A stretch of 48,989 bases of DNA from Hyphomicrobiales bacterium (GCA_016185205.1 JACPOA010000097.1:1-48989); one strand, 5' to 3'; counted from the stretch's first letter, positions 31,414 through 41,190 are shown. Notes: generated by a model from the letters alone, not told the origin. Numbers and translations: made by a program.

Positions 31414-33693
31414 ATGCCGCAATCGCTGCCGAAAGCCGGATCGCTCAACGTGCCGCAAGCGCTCGCGCAGGCGCTCGAGCGGCACCAACAGGGCCGCCTG
31501 GCGGAAGCCGAGCGGCTGTATGCCGCCATTCTCGCGGTCCGGCCCGACAATATCGACGCACTGCAGATGATGGGGCTGGTCAAGCTCGCGCTGGGCCAGC
31601 CGGCGGAGGCCCTGCGCCTGGTGTCGGCGGCGATGCGGGCGCGCACGCCGTCGCCGCAAATCCTGTTGAACCACGGCTTGGTGCTCAATGCCCTCAAGCG
31701 CCACCAGGAGGCGATCGAGAGCTTCGACAAAGCGATCAAGCTGAAATCCAAATATGCCGAGGCGCACAATAATCGCGGCGCCGCGCTGGTCTCGCTCGGG
31801 CGCAATGACGAGGCGCTGGAGAGCCTGCGCAAGGCGGTCGCCATTAAGCCGGACTATGCCGAGGCGCATTACAACATCGGCACGTCGCTGCGCGCACTCG
31901 GCCGCACCGATGAGGCGCTCAAGAGCTTCGATCGCGCGCTCGCGCTGCAGCCGAAATATTTCAAGGCGCACAACAACCGCGGCGCGGTGCTGGAAGCGCA
32001 AAACCGGCTGCCGGAGGCGCTGGCGAGCTACGAGCGCGCGCTCGCCCTCAATCCTGGCTTCACGGAGGCGCGCAATAATCGCATTCACGTCTTGGGTGCG
32101 CTCAACCGCTACGATGAAGCGCTCGCGAGTCTCGATCAGGCTTTGGCGCTCAAGCCAGATGACGCGGAGGCCTATTACGAGCGCGGCAAAATCAATATCG
32201 ACCTCAACCGCAATGACGACGCCACCGCCGACTTTGAAAAGGCGCTGGCGATCAGGCCCAATTTGGCGGAAGCGAGAATCGGCTCCTGCATGGCCGAATT
32301 GCCGATCATGTATGCGGACGAAGGCGAGATCGTTCGGCGCCGCGCGGCCTACGCGCAGAAGCTGCGCGCGCTGTGCGACGACGTCGATGCCGGCCGGCTG
32401 ACCGGCGATCTGGTCAAAGCACTGGCCACCAAACATCCGTTCCTGCTGTCCTATCAAGGCTATAATGATCGCGATCTGCAAAACCTGTACGGCGCCATGG
32501 TGTGCCGGATCGTGCAGCGACAATTTCCCGCCGCCGAATTGCCGCCGCCGCCGGCCGCCGGCGAGCCGGTGCGCATCGGCATCGTCAGCGGCTTCTTCTA
32601 TCTGCATTCAAACTGGAAGATCCCGATCAAGGGCTGGCTCAGCCAATTGGATCGGAAGCGCTTCAAGCTGTTCGGCTATCACGTCGGCACCAGGCGTGAC
32701 GCGGAAACCGATGTCGCCGCCGCCATGTGCGACCGCTTCGTGCATCGCGCGTTTGACGTTGACGGCTGGCGGCGGGAGATTCTGGCCGACGCGCCGCATG
32801 TACTGATCTATCCCGGCCTGCTGATGGACAATCTGTCGCTGCCGCTCGCGGCGCAGCGGCTTGCTCCCGTGCAGTGCACGTCATGGGGCCATCCCGAGAC
32901 CAGCGGCATGCCGACGCTCGATTATTTTTTCAGCAGCGACGGCATGGAGCCGCCGGATGCCTCGGCGCATTACACCGAGCAGCTGGTGCGGCTGCCGAAT
33001 CTGTCGATCTATTACGAACCGGTGGCGACCGAGCCGGTGGCGGTGAGCCGCGCCGAATTGGGGCTGCGCGCGGATGCGGCCGTGTTCTGGTGCGGGCAAT
33101 CGCTCTACAAGTATCTGCCGCAGTTCGATTCTGTATTTGCGCGCATCGCGCGCGAGGCCGCGCATTGCCAGTTCGTGTTCCTGCGCCACAGCGGCGGACC
33201 GCTGGTCAACGAATTGTTCGAGGCGCGGCTGCAACGGGCGTTCGCGGCACTCGGACTGAAAGCTTCCGATCATTGCGTCTTCTTGGGCCGCCTGAGCCAG
33301 AGCAAATTCGTCGCGGCGATCGGGCAGTGCGACGTGTTCCTCGACAGCATCGGCTGGTCGGGCTGCAATTCGGCGCTGGAAAACCTGCCGCACGGCCTGC
33401 CGATCGTGACGACACCGGGCGCGCTGATGCGCGGCCGTCACAGCGCGGCCATCCTGCGCATGATGGGCGTGACCGATACGATCGCCGATACGATCGACGA
33501 TTACGTCGCGATCGCCGCGCGGCTGGCGAACAATCCGGCGCAGCGCCAGGCGCTCCGGGCGCGGATGCAGGAGGCCGAGCCCAAGGTCTATCGCGACCGA
33601 AGCTGTATTTCCGCGCTGGAGGATTTTCTCGAGCACGCCGCGCGGCGTAGCGGCGAGGCCTCCGGCATTTCCGTAAGCCCGTCCGCTCTCTAA
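31414..33693 (+). CDS. TPR protein with SPINDLY/OGT-type glycosyltransferase domain
   Basis: Of 759 residues, about 10-315 are tandem TPR repeats (for example YAEAHNNRGAALVSLGRNDE and YAEAHYNIGTSLRALGRTDE). The remaining part is a GT41-like catalytic region with VRIGIVSGFFYLHSN, LAPVQCTSWGHPETSGMPTL and DVFLDSIGWSGCNSALENLP, which is the UDP-sugar-binding half. Family members add GlcNAc or other sugars to Ser/Thr of proteins in the cytoplasm. It ends about 195 bases before flgE, so a link to flagellar protein glycosylation is suggested by position, not shown. No signal peptide. The start at 31414 is an ATG with GGGGGCGGG upstream. Confidence 0.88.
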   Translation: MPQSLPKAGSLNVPQALAQALERHQQGRLAEAERLYAAILAVRPDNIDALQMMGLVKLALGQPAEALRLVSAAMRARTPSPQILLNHGLVLNALKRHQEAIESFDKAIKLKSKYAEAHNNRGAALVSLGRNDEALESLRKAVAIKPDYAEAHYNIGTSLRALGRTDEALKSFDRALALQPKYFKAHNNRGAVLEAQNRLPEALASYERALALNPGFTEARNNRIHVLGALNRYDEALASLDQALALKPDDAEAYYERGKINIDLNRNDDATADFEKALAIRPNLAEARIGSCMAELPIMYADEGEIVRRRAAYAQKLRALCDDVDAGRLTGDLVKALATKHPFLLSYQGYNDRDLQNLYGAMVCRIVQRQFPAAELPPPPAAGEPVRIGIVSGFFYLHSNWKIPIKGWLSQLDRKRFKLFGYHVGTRRDAETDVAAAMCDRFVHRAFDVDGWRREILADAPHVLIYPGLLMDNLSLPLAAQRLAPVQCTSWGHPETSGMPTLDYFFSSDGMEPPDASAHYTEQLVRLPNLSIYYEPVATEPVAVSRAELGLRADAAVFWCGQSLYKYLPQFDSVFARIAREAAHCQFVFLRHSGGPLVNELFEARLQRAFAALGLKASDHCVFLGRLSQSKFVAAIGQCDVFLDSIGWSGCNSALENLPHGLPIVTTPGALMRGRHSAAILRMMGVTDTIADTIDDYVAIAARLANNPAQRQALRARMQEAEPKVYRDRSCISALEDFLEHAARRSGEASGISVSPSAL

Positions 33694-33703
33694 GGGAGAG
33701 CGG
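33683..33703 (+). terminator. Hairpin over the stop of the TPR-glycosyltransferase gene
   Basis: CCGCTCTC and GAGAGCGG form a perfect 8-base stem around TAAGG, which contains the stop codon's TAA. No T-run follows, so it may be a weak or rho-assisted terminator or a dispersed palindrome. Confidence 0.4.
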
Positions 33704-33800
33704 CAAAATCTGCCGATCGGCGGCAGGAAGAGCCGTCCGTGGCGGCCCCGCGCGGACCGCCGCGTTCTTATAAGCCATTGAAAAACCTACATAATACATA

Positions 33801-33815
33801 TGGCATGGGGATTGC
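33801..33815 (+). promoter_or_regulatory. Sigma-54 (-24/-12) promoter of flgE
   Basis: TGGCATGGGGATTGC matches the RpoN consensus TGGCACG-N4-TTGC, with one mismatch and the correct GG-to-GC spacing. It lies 72 bases before the flgE start. Start of transcription is expected near 33826. Sigma-54 control of hook genes is known in Caulobacter. Confidence 0.75.
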
Positions 33816-33887
33816 GACGGTCTCGCCGACGGATCGTGTCCGCGGGCCATTTCGGGCGTCCGCACGGGCGACAGTGGAGAACAGGTC

Positions 33888-35888
33888 ATGGGTATTTTCG
33901 GTGCGCTTACCACGGCGGTGTCGGGGATGCGGGCGCAGGCGTTCGCGCTGGAGAACATCTCGGGCAACATCGCCAATTCGCAGACCACGGCGTTCAAACG
34001 CGCTGACACCAGTTTCGTGGATCTGATCCCGGACGCCAATCCCAGCCAGCAATTGGCCGGCAACGTCGTCGCCAATTCCAGCTCCACCAACACGGTGCAG
34101 GGCGGCATCCAGACCGCCTCGGTATCGACCTACATGGCGATCAATGGGCAGGGCTTCTTCGTGGTCGAGAAGCCGGACAACTTCGTCGACAACCGTCCAT
34201 CGTTCAGCGGTATCGATCTGTACAGCCGCCGCGGCGACTTCCAGGTCGATCAGAACGGCTACCTGGTCAACGGCGCCGGCTACTACCTGATGGGTATCCC
34301 GATCGATGCCACCACCGGCAATCTTTCCGGCAGCGTTCCGAAAATCCTGCAATTCCAGAATGGCTTCTTGCCGGCGCAGGCAACCACCAGCATCGAATAC
34401 CGCGCCAATCTAGCGCACGATCCGCTCACCGCGACCACCAACAGCACCATTCCAGGTTCGGAACTGCTCAACCAAGCGCACTTCTCCGCTAACCCGGTCG
34501 CCGGTGCGCCAATCGCGGCAAAGATCATCGGCAGCGGTGCTAGGCTGTCGAGCGATGCGGCGGCGGTGGTGACAGGTTCGCAATCGATTGCGAGTTTGTC
34601 TTCCGCCGGCGGCACGCTCTACATCAACGGCACGGCGATCACGATCGCCGCCGGCGACGACGCCACCGCGATCCAGGCCGCCATCAATGCGCAGACCGGC
34701 ACCACCGGCGTTTCCGCCGCGCTCGATTCATCCAACAGGCTGGTGCTCACCAGCGCCGATGCCGACACCAATATCGCCGTCGGCGGCAGCAGCACGCTCG
34801 CGCTTCTGAGCGAGCTCGGCCTGTCGGCCGGCATCACCAACGCCACCAATTTGCTCACCCAGAGCGCGGCGGCTGCCGGCCAGACGCTCACCTTTACGAT
34901 CGGCAGCAATCCAACGACGACGATCACCTTCGGCACCGGCGTCGGCCAGGTGTCCACGCTGGCAGACCTCAATGCCGCGCTCGCCGGCGTTACCGGCAGC
35001 ATCGCCTCGGCCGATCCGTTGACCGGTGACATCACCGTCACCGCCACCAGCAGCACCGACATAATTGTCGTCGGGGGCACCGCCACCGCGCGCAATTTCG
35101 GCATCAACATCGCCACCGCGCTGCCGTCGAACGGCACGGTGGTGGCCAACGATGTCGACACGTTCCTCAACGAGTCGGTGGCCGGCGGTGCCATCACCGC
35201 CTACGATATTTCCGGCGCGTCGGTGAACATCCAGCTGCGCTGGGCCAAGATCGATTCCAGTGGGCTCGGCGCCGGCCGTACCGACATCTGGAACTTGTTC
35301 TATCAGACCGACTCGAACGCCATTGGTACCGACCCGGCCTGGAAGAATGCCGGCGTCGATTACATCTTCGGCGCCAACGGCCAGCTCGATCCGGCGATCG
35401 ATGCGGTGACACTGTCGGGTGTGACGGTCAACGAGGTCGCGCTCGGCGATGTGCGCTTGGTGCACGCCGCCGGCGGCATCACTCAGTTCGCGGATTCCAA
35501 CGGCAATGTGCAGGTCAACCTATTGCAGCAGGATGGCTTTTCCGCCGGTCAGCTTCAATCGGTGGCGGTGAGCGACAAGGGCCGCATCGTCGGCACCTAC
35601 TCGAACGGTCGCAGCGTCGATCTCGCCGAGATTACGCTCGCCAATTTCAGCGGCGCCAACAGGCTCAAGCGCATCGACGGCGCGGCCTTCGAAGCGACCG
35701 CGGAAGCGGGAGCGCCGACCTATAACGCCCCGGGCAAGATCGTCGGCTCCTCGCTCGAGGGCTCCAATACCGACATCGCCGACGAGTTCACCAAGCTCAT
35801 CGTCACGCAGCAGGCCTATTCGGCCAACACCAAAGTCATCACGACCAGCAACACGATGGTTCAGGATCTCCTGAACATGCTGCGGTAA
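33888..35888 (+). CDS. flgE: Flagellar hook protein FlgE, enlarged
   Basis: The N-terminal MGIFGALTTAVSGMRAQAFA and NISGNIANSQTTAFKR and the C-terminal YSANTKVITTSNTMVQDLLN are the coiled-coil D0 parts of axial proteins. The family hallmark INGQGFFVVEKPD and YSRRGDFQVDQNGYLVNGAG follow. The 666 residues exceed the roughly 400 of enteric FlgE; the extra length lies in the middle (about 220-430), with repeated Thr/Ala/Gly-rich strands such as GGTLYINGTAITIAAGDDAT. It assembles the curved hook outside the cell via the type III apparatus. The start at 33888 has GGAGAACAGG upstream. It is first in the flgE-flgK-flgL run, behind a sigma-54 promoter. Confidence 0.95.
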   Translation: MGIFGALTTAVSGMRAQAFALENISGNIANSQTTAFKRADTSFVDLIPDANPSQQLAGNVVANSSSTNTVQGGIQTASVSTYMAINGQGFFVVEKPDNFVDNRPSFSGIDLYSRRGDFQVDQNGYLVNGAGYYLMGIPIDATTGNLSGSVPKILQFQNGFLPAQATTSIEYRANLAHDPLTATTNSTIPGSELLNQAHFSANPVAGAPIAAKIIGSGARLSSDAAAVVTGSQSIASLSSAGGTLYINGTAITIAAGDDATAIQAAINAQTGTTGVSAALDSSNRLVLTSADADTNIAVGGSSTLALLSELGLSAGITNATNLLTQSAAAAGQTLTFTIGSNPTTTITFGTGVGQVSTLADLNAALAGVTGSIASADPLTGDITVTATSSTDIIVVGGTATARNFGINIATALPSNGTVVANDVDTFLNESVAGGAITAYDISGASVNIQLRWAKIDSSGLGAGRTDIWNLFYQTDSNAIGTDPAWKNAGVDYIFGANGQLDPAIDAVTLSGVTVNEVALGDVRLVHAAGGITQFADSNGNVQVNLLQQDGFSAGQLQSVAVSDKGRIVGTYSNGRSVDLAEITLANFSGANRLKRIDGAAFEATAEAGAPTYNAPGKIVGSSLEGSNTDIADEFTKLIVTQQAYSANTKVITTSNTMVQDLLNMLR

Positions 35889-35934
35889 CGCCCGCGGTGC
35901 GCGGACGGCGCGATAACAGGAACGGCGGCCGGCC

Positions 35935-37800
35935 ATGAGCCTGACCCAGGCACTTTCGGCGGCGATTTCCGGACTGAAGGCCAATCAGTCCGGCCTCGCG
36001 CTGGTGGCGGCCAACGTGGCCAATGCCGACACGCCCGGCTATGTCCGCAAAACCGTCAATCAGGTAGCGGTCGCCGGCAACAATGCCGGCATCAGCGTCA
36101 ACGTCAGCGCCATCCAGCGCGTGCTCGATACCTACGTGCAGCGGCAACTGCGCGTGGAGAATTCCGGCGCCGCTTATGCCGACAAACGCGCGGAGCTCTT
36201 TCAGCAGTTACAGGATATCTACGGCCAGCCCGGCTCCGCCAATACGCTGGAGACGGTGTACAATAATTTCACCAACGCCCTGCAGGCGCTGATGACCAGT
36301 CCGGACGATGTCGCGGCGCGCAGTTCGGTGATCAGCGCGGCGCAACTGGTGACGCAGCAGCTCAATCGGACCAGCGACAGCATCCAGGGCCTGCGCGGCA
36401 GCGCCGAGTTGGGCATCGCCGACGCGGTGACCAAGGCAAACGAGGCGATGAGCCAGATCGCCACGCTCAATCAAAGGCTCGCTGCATCAAATCAGAATGA
36501 CAGCGCAACCGCGACGATGATGGACCAGCGCGACTTCTATATCGACCAGTTGTCGCAATTGATGGACATCGGCATCGTCAAAACCGACAACAACCAGGTT
36601 TCTATTTTCACCAATTCGGGCGTGGAGCTCGTCGGCACCAAGGCTTCGCAGATCTCGTTCGACGCACAAGGCGCCATGAATGCGACCGCGCAATGGAGCG
36701 CCGATCCGTCGCAACGCGGCGTCGGTACCCTGACGCTCGTTTCGCCGAACGGCAACGCGGTTGACCTTATACAGACGAATGCCATCCGTTCCGGCCAGAT
36801 CGCGGCCTATCTGCAGATGCGCGACCAGGATCTGGTGCAGGCGCAGAGTCAGATCGACGCCATCGCGTCGGCCATGGCCGCGGCGCTGTCGGACAAGACC
36901 GCCACCGGCATTGCGCAGGCGGTGGGATTGCAGAACGGTTTCGACATCGATATCGGCGGCCTGTCGGCGGGCAATACCATCACGATCAATTATACCGATG
37001 GGCTGACCCGTACGCCGCGCACCATCACGCTCATGCGGGTGGACGATGCGTCGGTGTTGCCGCTTTCCGATAGCGCGACCGCCTCGCCCAACGATAAAGT
37101 GTTTGGCATCGATTTCTCCGGCGGCATCGGCGCGGTGCTGGGTCAGATCAACAGCGCCATTGCCAATACCGGCATGGTGGCGAGCAATCCCTCCGGCACC
37201 ACGCTGCGCGTACTCGACGACGGCGCCGGCAATATCGTGGACGTGGATTCGCTTTCAACCACGGCGACCGCGACCTCGCTCACCGGCGGCAGCAGCGAAC
37301 TGCCATTTTTCACCGACGGCTCGCAGCCTTACACCGGCGCCATCACCGGGCGCGGCGCGCAGAGCGTGGGTCTTGCCGGCCGCATCGTGGTCAACAGCGC
37401 GCTGGCGGCCGATGCCTCCAAGCTCGTCGTCTATCAGGCCGGGACCGCCGCCGGCGACGGCACGCGGCCGAACTTCATCTACCAGCAGCTCACCGGCGGC
37501 GCACTGCAATTTTCGCCGGAAACCGGCATCGGCACCGCCAGTGCGCCGTTTTCCGGCTCGATCACCACCTATCTGCGTCAGGTGATCAGCCAGCAAGGCG
37601 AGGCCGCCGACGCCGCCAACAATCTAAAGCAGGGCCAGGACGTGGTGCTCCGCTCCTTGCAGCAGCGCTTCAATGCCGATTCCAGCGTCAACGTCGATCA
37701 GGAGATGGCAAACCTGCTGACCCTGCAAAACTCCTACGCCGCTAATGCACGCGTGCTGTCGACGGTGAAGGAAATGCTCGACACTTTGATGAAGATGTGA
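35935..37800 (+). CDS. flgK: Flagellar hook-associated protein 1 (HAP1)
   Basis: MSLTQALSAAISGLKANQSG with VAANVANADTPGYVRKTVNQ is the FlgK N-terminus, and MANLLTLQNSYAANARVLST with MLDTLMKM is the matching end. The 621 residues are usual for FlgK. It forms the first ring of the hook-filament junction. It starts 46 bases after flgE, and flgL follows after seven bases, so these three are one transcript. Confidence 0.95.
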   Translation: MSLTQALSAAISGLKANQSGLALVAANVANADTPGYVRKTVNQVAVAGNNAGISVNVSAIQRVLDTYVQRQLRVENSGAAYADKRAELFQQLQDIYGQPGSANTLETVYNNFTNALQALMTSPDDVAARSSVISAAQLVTQQLNRTSDSIQGLRGSAELGIADAVTKANEAMSQIATLNQRLAASNQNDSATATMMDQRDFYIDQLSQLMDIGIVKTDNNQVSIFTNSGVELVGTKASQISFDAQGAMNATAQWSADPSQRGVGTLTLVSPNGNAVDLIQTNAIRSGQIAAYLQMRDQDLVQAQSQIDAIASAMAAALSDKTATGIAQAVGLQNGFDIDIGGLSAGNTITINYTDGLTRTPRTITLMRVDDASVLPLSDSATASPNDKVFGIDFSGGIGAVLGQINSAIANTGMVASNPSGTTLRVLDDGAGNIVDVDSLSTTATATSLTGGSSELPFFTDGSQPYTGAITGRGAQSVGLAGRIVVNSALAADASKLVVYQAGTAAGDGTRPNFIYQQLTGGALQFSPETGIGTASAPFSGSITTYLRQVISQQGEAADAANNLKQGQDVVLRSLQQRFNADSSVNVDQEMANLLTLQNSYAANARVLSTVKEMLDTLMKM

Positions 37801-37807
37801 GGACGAC

Positions 37808-39313
37808 ATGAGTGTGTCCGCAATCGGCGGTCAATCCGCGCTCGCCATCCAGCAGCTCATCAGCATGCGCGCGCAATTTGACGACTTGCAGCGCCAGCTC
37901 AGCACCGGGCAGAAATCGGCCACCTATGCCGGGCTCGGCCTCGATCGTGGCGTCACGATCAGCCTGAACGCCCAGCTGTCGGCGATCGGCGGCTACGACG
38001 ACACCATCAACAACGTGACCAGCCGCATCAGCCTGATGAACGTCGCGCTCACCCGCATGACGGATATCGGCAGCACGGTGAGGTCGGCGATCGCGCAGGC
38101 CAATACGACCAACAGCGCCACGGCCGCGATCGCGGCGCAGCAGACCGCGCAGTCCTCGCTCGATGAGCTGCTCAGCCTGCTCAATACCCAGGCCGGCGAC
38201 CGCTACCTGTTTTCCGGCCGCGCCACCGACAAGCCGGCGGTCGAGACGCTCGATCGCATTCTCAACGGCAATGGTGCGCAGGCCGGCCTCAAACAGGTCA
38301 TCGCCGAACGCAACCAGGCCGATCTCGGCGCCGACGGCCTCGGCCGCCTGGCGATCGGCCAGCCCACCGCCACCTCGGTTTCGCTGTCCGAGGATGCCGT
38401 CCCGCCGTTCGGTCTCAAGCTTGCCTCGGTCAGCTCGACCCTCACCAATGCCAGCGTGAGCGGCCCGACCGGCACGCCCGCCTCGCTCACCGTCGATCTG
38501 TCGGGCGGCGTTCCGAATGCCGGCGACGCCATCACCTTGCGCTTCAACCTGCCGGATGGCAGCAGCGCGAACGTGACGCTGACCGCGACCGCCAATTCGC
38601 CGCCCGGTGCCAATGCGTTCGCCATCGGCGCCACGCCGGCCGTCACCGCGGCCAATCTGCAGAGCGCGCTCACCACGGCCATCGGCAAGCTTGCCGGCAG
38701 CGCGCTGACGGCGGCGTCCGCGGTGACCGCCTCCAACGAATTCTTCAGTGCCGACGCCGACAATCCGCCGCAGCGCGTGGCCGGCCCGCCATTCGACAGC
38801 GCGACCGCGATGACCACCGGCAGCGCCGCCGATACGATGATCTGGTATCAGGGCGAAACCGGCAGCGATTCCGCGCGTTCCACGGCCACCGCGCGCGTCG
38901 ATCCGTCGGTGGCGGTGTCCTATGGCGCGCGCGCCAATGAAGCCGGCATCCGCGCGCTGGTGCAGAACATCGCGACGCTGGCCGCCGTCACCGTCTCGCC
39001 GAGCGATCCCAATGCTTCGGAGCTGAGCGCGGCGCTGAACCAGCGGCTGACCGGCAATCTCAACGGCAATCCCGGCGACCAGACGATCAAGGACATCGCG
39101 GTCGATCTGGCCAGCGCGCAGGTCTCGATCAACGCGGCGAAAAGCCGCCACCAGCAGACCGCCGGGACGCTGAACCATTTTCTGCAGCAGATCCAGGGCG
39201 TATCGAATGAGCAGGTCGGCTCGCAGCTCCTGGCGCTGCAGACCCGTATGCAGGCCTCGATGCAGACCACCGCGATGCTGTTCCAGACCAGCTTGGTCAA
39301 TTACCTGAGGTAA
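37808..39313 (+). CDS. flgL: Flagellar hook-associated protein 3 (HAP3/FlgL), long form
   Basis: The start at 37808 has GAGGACG upstream, seven bases after the flgK stop. The N-terminal flagellin-like part, MSVSAIGGQSALAIQQLISM and ARAQFDDL-type helices with QLSTGQKSATYAGLGLDRGV, and the end, RMQASMQTTAMLFQTSLVNY, form the D0/D1 helices. LNTQAGDRYLFSGRATDKPA is diagnostic for FlgL (FSG motif). The 501 residues exceed the usual 300-350; the surplus is a Thr/Ala-rich middle (about 200-370), as in many Hyphomicrobiales. It forms the second junction layer, joining hook to filament. A bidirectional terminator follows. Confidence 0.9.
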   Translation: MSVSAIGGQSALAIQQLISMRAQFDDLQRQLSTGQKSATYAGLGLDRGVTISLNAQLSAIGGYDDTINNVTSRISLMNVALTRMTDIGSTVRSAIAQANTTNSATAAIAAQQTAQSSLDELLSLLNTQAGDRYLFSGRATDKPAVETLDRILNGNGAQAGLKQVIAERNQADLGADGLGRLAIGQPTATSVSLSEDAVPPFGLKLASVSSTLTNASVSGPTGTPASLTVDLSGGVPNAGDAITLRFNLPDGSSANVTLTATANSPPGANAFAIGATPAVTAANLQSALTTAIGKLAGSALTAASAVTASNEFFSADADNPPQRVAGPPFDSATAMTTGSAADTMIWYQGETGSDSARSTATARVDPSVAVSYGARANEAGIRALVQNIATLAAVTVSPSDPNASELSAALNQRLTGNLNGNPGDQTIKDIAVDLASAQVSINAAKSRHQQTAGTLNHFLQQIQGVSNEQVGSQLLALQTRMQASMQTTAMLFQTSLVNYLR

Positions 39314-39352
39314 CCGCCACGGCTTGATCCCGACATGCGGGCGATGACATAA

Positions 39353-39379
39353 AAAAACCGCGACCGAGCCGCGGTTTTT
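39353..39379. terminator. Bidirectional terminator between flgL and flaF
   Basis: AAAAACCGCG (39353-39362) and CGCGGTTTTT (39370-39379) form a perfect 10-base stem with a seven-base loop and A/T flanks on both sides, a classic convergent terminator. Confidence 0.9.
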
Positions 39380-39404
39380 AATTTTGGACGATACAGATCG
39401 CGGA

Positions 39405-39770
39405 TCAGGCGCGGCCGAGCAGCCCGGCCGCCAGCTCGCGGTTGATGCTGATGAGCGAGCCGAGATTTTCCGGCTTCGGATCGATCAAGGTGGTGAGCGT
39501 CTGCTTGAACACGAACAGCCCGATATTGGCGACGTTCTGGCGCAGGCCGGCCGGCAGCGAATTTTCCGCGCTGGTCGCCGAGGTCACGAAGATCGACCAC
39601 AGCTTGCGGTTATAGAGCAACGCGGCGTCGAGCTCGGCGCGTTTGCTGTCCCAGCTGTCGCGGATGGCTTGCAGGCGCGCTGCCGCGGTCAACAGCAGAT
39701 CGGCTTCCAGCTCACGCGGATTTGCTGTCTTTTTCGCGATCGAGCCGTAGGCTTGTGCCGCGTGTTGCAT
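39405..39770 (-). CDS. flaF: Flagellar biosynthesis regulator FlaF
   Basis: The ATG at 39770 gives MQHAAQAYGSIAKKTANPRE, the FlaF start, with AAGGAG eleven bases upstream inside flbT. The 121-residue helical protein (LLLTAAARLQAIRDSW and ALLYNRKLWSIFVTSAT) matches the family. FlaF supports flagellin synthesis or export in Caulobacter and relatives, opposing FlbT. It overlaps flbT by 59 bases in another frame, which couples the two. Confidence 0.92.
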   Translation of the reverse strand: MQHAAQAYGSIAKKTANPRELEADLLLTAAARLQAIRDSWDSKRAELDAALLYNRKLWSIFVTSATSAENSLPAGLRQNVANIGLFVFKQTLTTLIDPKPENLGSLISINRELAAGLLGRA

Positions 39771-40146
39771 GGGCGAGGAGCTCCTTCTCGTAAGCAATGA
39801 GGGTCTTGGCGCTTTTGAGCGCCTTGTACATCTCGCCGGCCAGGATGTAATTGCTCACCGCCGTCACATGCGACCATGCGCTCGGCGCCGCCTGCACCAG
39901 ATCGCGCATCAACGCGAAATAGGTTTCGTGATGCGCGGCCGGATCGCGTGAGGTGTACATCAACTGCACGACGAGATAGAGGCGCTTGGCCGGCGTGTCG
40001 GCCGCCGCCGCCGTCATGATATCTTTTTCACGTAAGATCGGCGCATGGCCCTCGATCAGCAACCGCGTGCGCTGATCGCCATTGGTGACGAGGCAGTCGC
40101 CAAGGATGAATCGTTCGCCGGGCTTGAGTTCGACCTTGAGGCCCAT
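39712..40146 (-). CDS. flbT: Flagellin translation regulator FlbT
   Basis: MGLKVELKPGERFILGDCLV and NGDQRTRLLIEGHAPILREK are the conserved FlbT N-terminus; YFALMRDLVQAAPSAW follows. The 144 residues are normal. In Caulobacter FlbT binds the flagellin mRNA leader and blocks its translation until hook completion; in other species it can activate. It is upstream of and overlaps flaF, and is next to both flagellin genes, whose leaders are the likely targets. Confidence 0.94.
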   Translation of the reverse strand: MGLKVELKPGERFILGDCLVTNGDQRTRLLIEGHAPILREKDIMTAAAADTPAKRLYLVVQLMYTSRDPAAHHETYFALMRDLVQAAPSAWSHVTAVSNYILAGEMYKALKSAKTLIAYEKELLAHATRGTSLRLDREKDSKSA

Positions 40147-40227
40147 TCGATGCCGCTCCTTTGCGGCCGCCTGTCGTAACTGGCGCGGCGGTAGGAGAGG
40201 GTTCCCCGCCGCGTCAGGATGACGCCA

Positions 40228-41043
40228 TTACTTGAACAGCCGCAGCACGTTCTGATCGGCTTGCGCGGCGAGCGACAGCGCGGTGGTCGACAATTGCTGG
40301 CGCGTCTGCAAGGCCAGCAGGTTGGCGCCTTCCTGGTTGCTGTCGGCCAGCGTCAGGTTGTCGGCGCCGGTATTCAACGTGTTGATCATCGCCTTGGTAA
40401 AATCCTGGCGCACCTGCACGGTCTGCAGATTGGAGCTGAGCGCCTGCGACTGCGAGCGCAAGGTCACCAGTGCCGCGGTCAGGTCGGTGCTCGCCGCAGT
40501 GATGGCGGCAGCGTCGGCCCAGTTGTTGGCCGCGGCGGTAATCGCGAGATCGCTGGCGCTCGTGTCGTCGACACCGGAAACGACGACGGTCGAGGTGCCC
40601 GTTTCGTTCAGCGTGATGGTGAGATCGTTGCCGCCGAGCAGATTGACGCCGTTGATGCCGGAGTCGCCCGCGAGCTGATCGATCTGGGTGCGGATGGCGT
40701 CGAACTGGGTCGAGAGATTGGCGCGCACGGTCGGGTCGCTGGCCTGCTGTGCCTGGCTGATAAGCGACTGCGCCGATTGCACCAGCTTGGTGATGGCCGT
40801 GATGCCGTTGTTGGCGGCTTGAATGGTGTTGATGCCGGTCGACATGGTGTCGAGCAGGCTATTGAGATCGTTGGCGCGGATGGACAGGCTTTGCGCGGTG
40901 AAAAAATTGATCGGATTATCAAGAGCGGAATTAACCCGCCTGCCGGTGGCGAGTTTCGTCTGCGTCGACGAGATCAAATCGGAAGTCTGCTGCAATTGCA
41001 GGAGGTTGGAACGAACGCCGCTCGAAAGCACGATGTCACTCAT
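40228..41043 (-). CDS. Flagellin, short form (copy 1)
   Basis: The ATG at 41043 has AAGGAG seven bases upstream; a six-residue longer frame is not needed. The 271 residues consist almost only of the conserved D0/D1 helices: SNLLQLQQTSDLISSTQTKL, GRRVNSALDNPINFFTAQSL and the C-terminal NQEGANLLALQTRQQLSTTA. The surface-exposed D2/D3 domains are lacking, as in other short alphaproteobacterial flagellins. It is a paralogue of the next flagellin, differing mainly in the middle (NETGTSTVVVSGVDDTSASD). It is secreted by the flagellar export apparatus to form the filament. Confidence 0.94.
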   Translation of the reverse strand: MSDIVLSSGVRSNLLQLQQTSDLISSTQTKLATGRRVNSALDNPINFFTAQSLSIRANDLNSLLDTMSTGINTIQAANNGITAITKLVQSAQSLISQAQQASDPTVRANLSTQFDAIRTQIDQLAGDSGINGVNLLGGNDLTITLNETGTSTVVVSGVDDTSASDLAITAAANNWADAAAITAASTDLTAALVTLRSQSQALSSNLQTVQVRQDFTKAMINTLNTGADNLTLADSNQEGANLLALQTRQQLSTTALSLAAQADQNVLRLFK

Positions 41044-41160
41044 GGCAGGCTCCTTGCCCACGGATGGCTAATAAGCTTTCGGCGATAATGGATTGTTAGG
41101 GTTAACAGCGGGTAAAACCGTTTGTGTTAGGAATTCATTAACCATAACTATTGGCATAAA

Positions 41161-41190
41161 AAAACGGCGGCCCGCAGACCGCCGTTTTTA
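41161..41190 (-). terminator. Rho-independent terminator after flagellin copy 2
   Basis: CGGCGG/CCGCCG with AAAA/TTTT extensions (41161-41188) forms a strong stem followed on the minus strand by a run of seven T. It is 19 bases past the flagellin copy 2 stop and separates the two flagellin transcripts. Confidence 0.9.

Noticed and set aside
41045-41060. Sigma-54-like GG/GC spacing just before flagellin copy 1
   Set aside because: It overlaps the ribosome-binding site and would place transcription start inside the gene.
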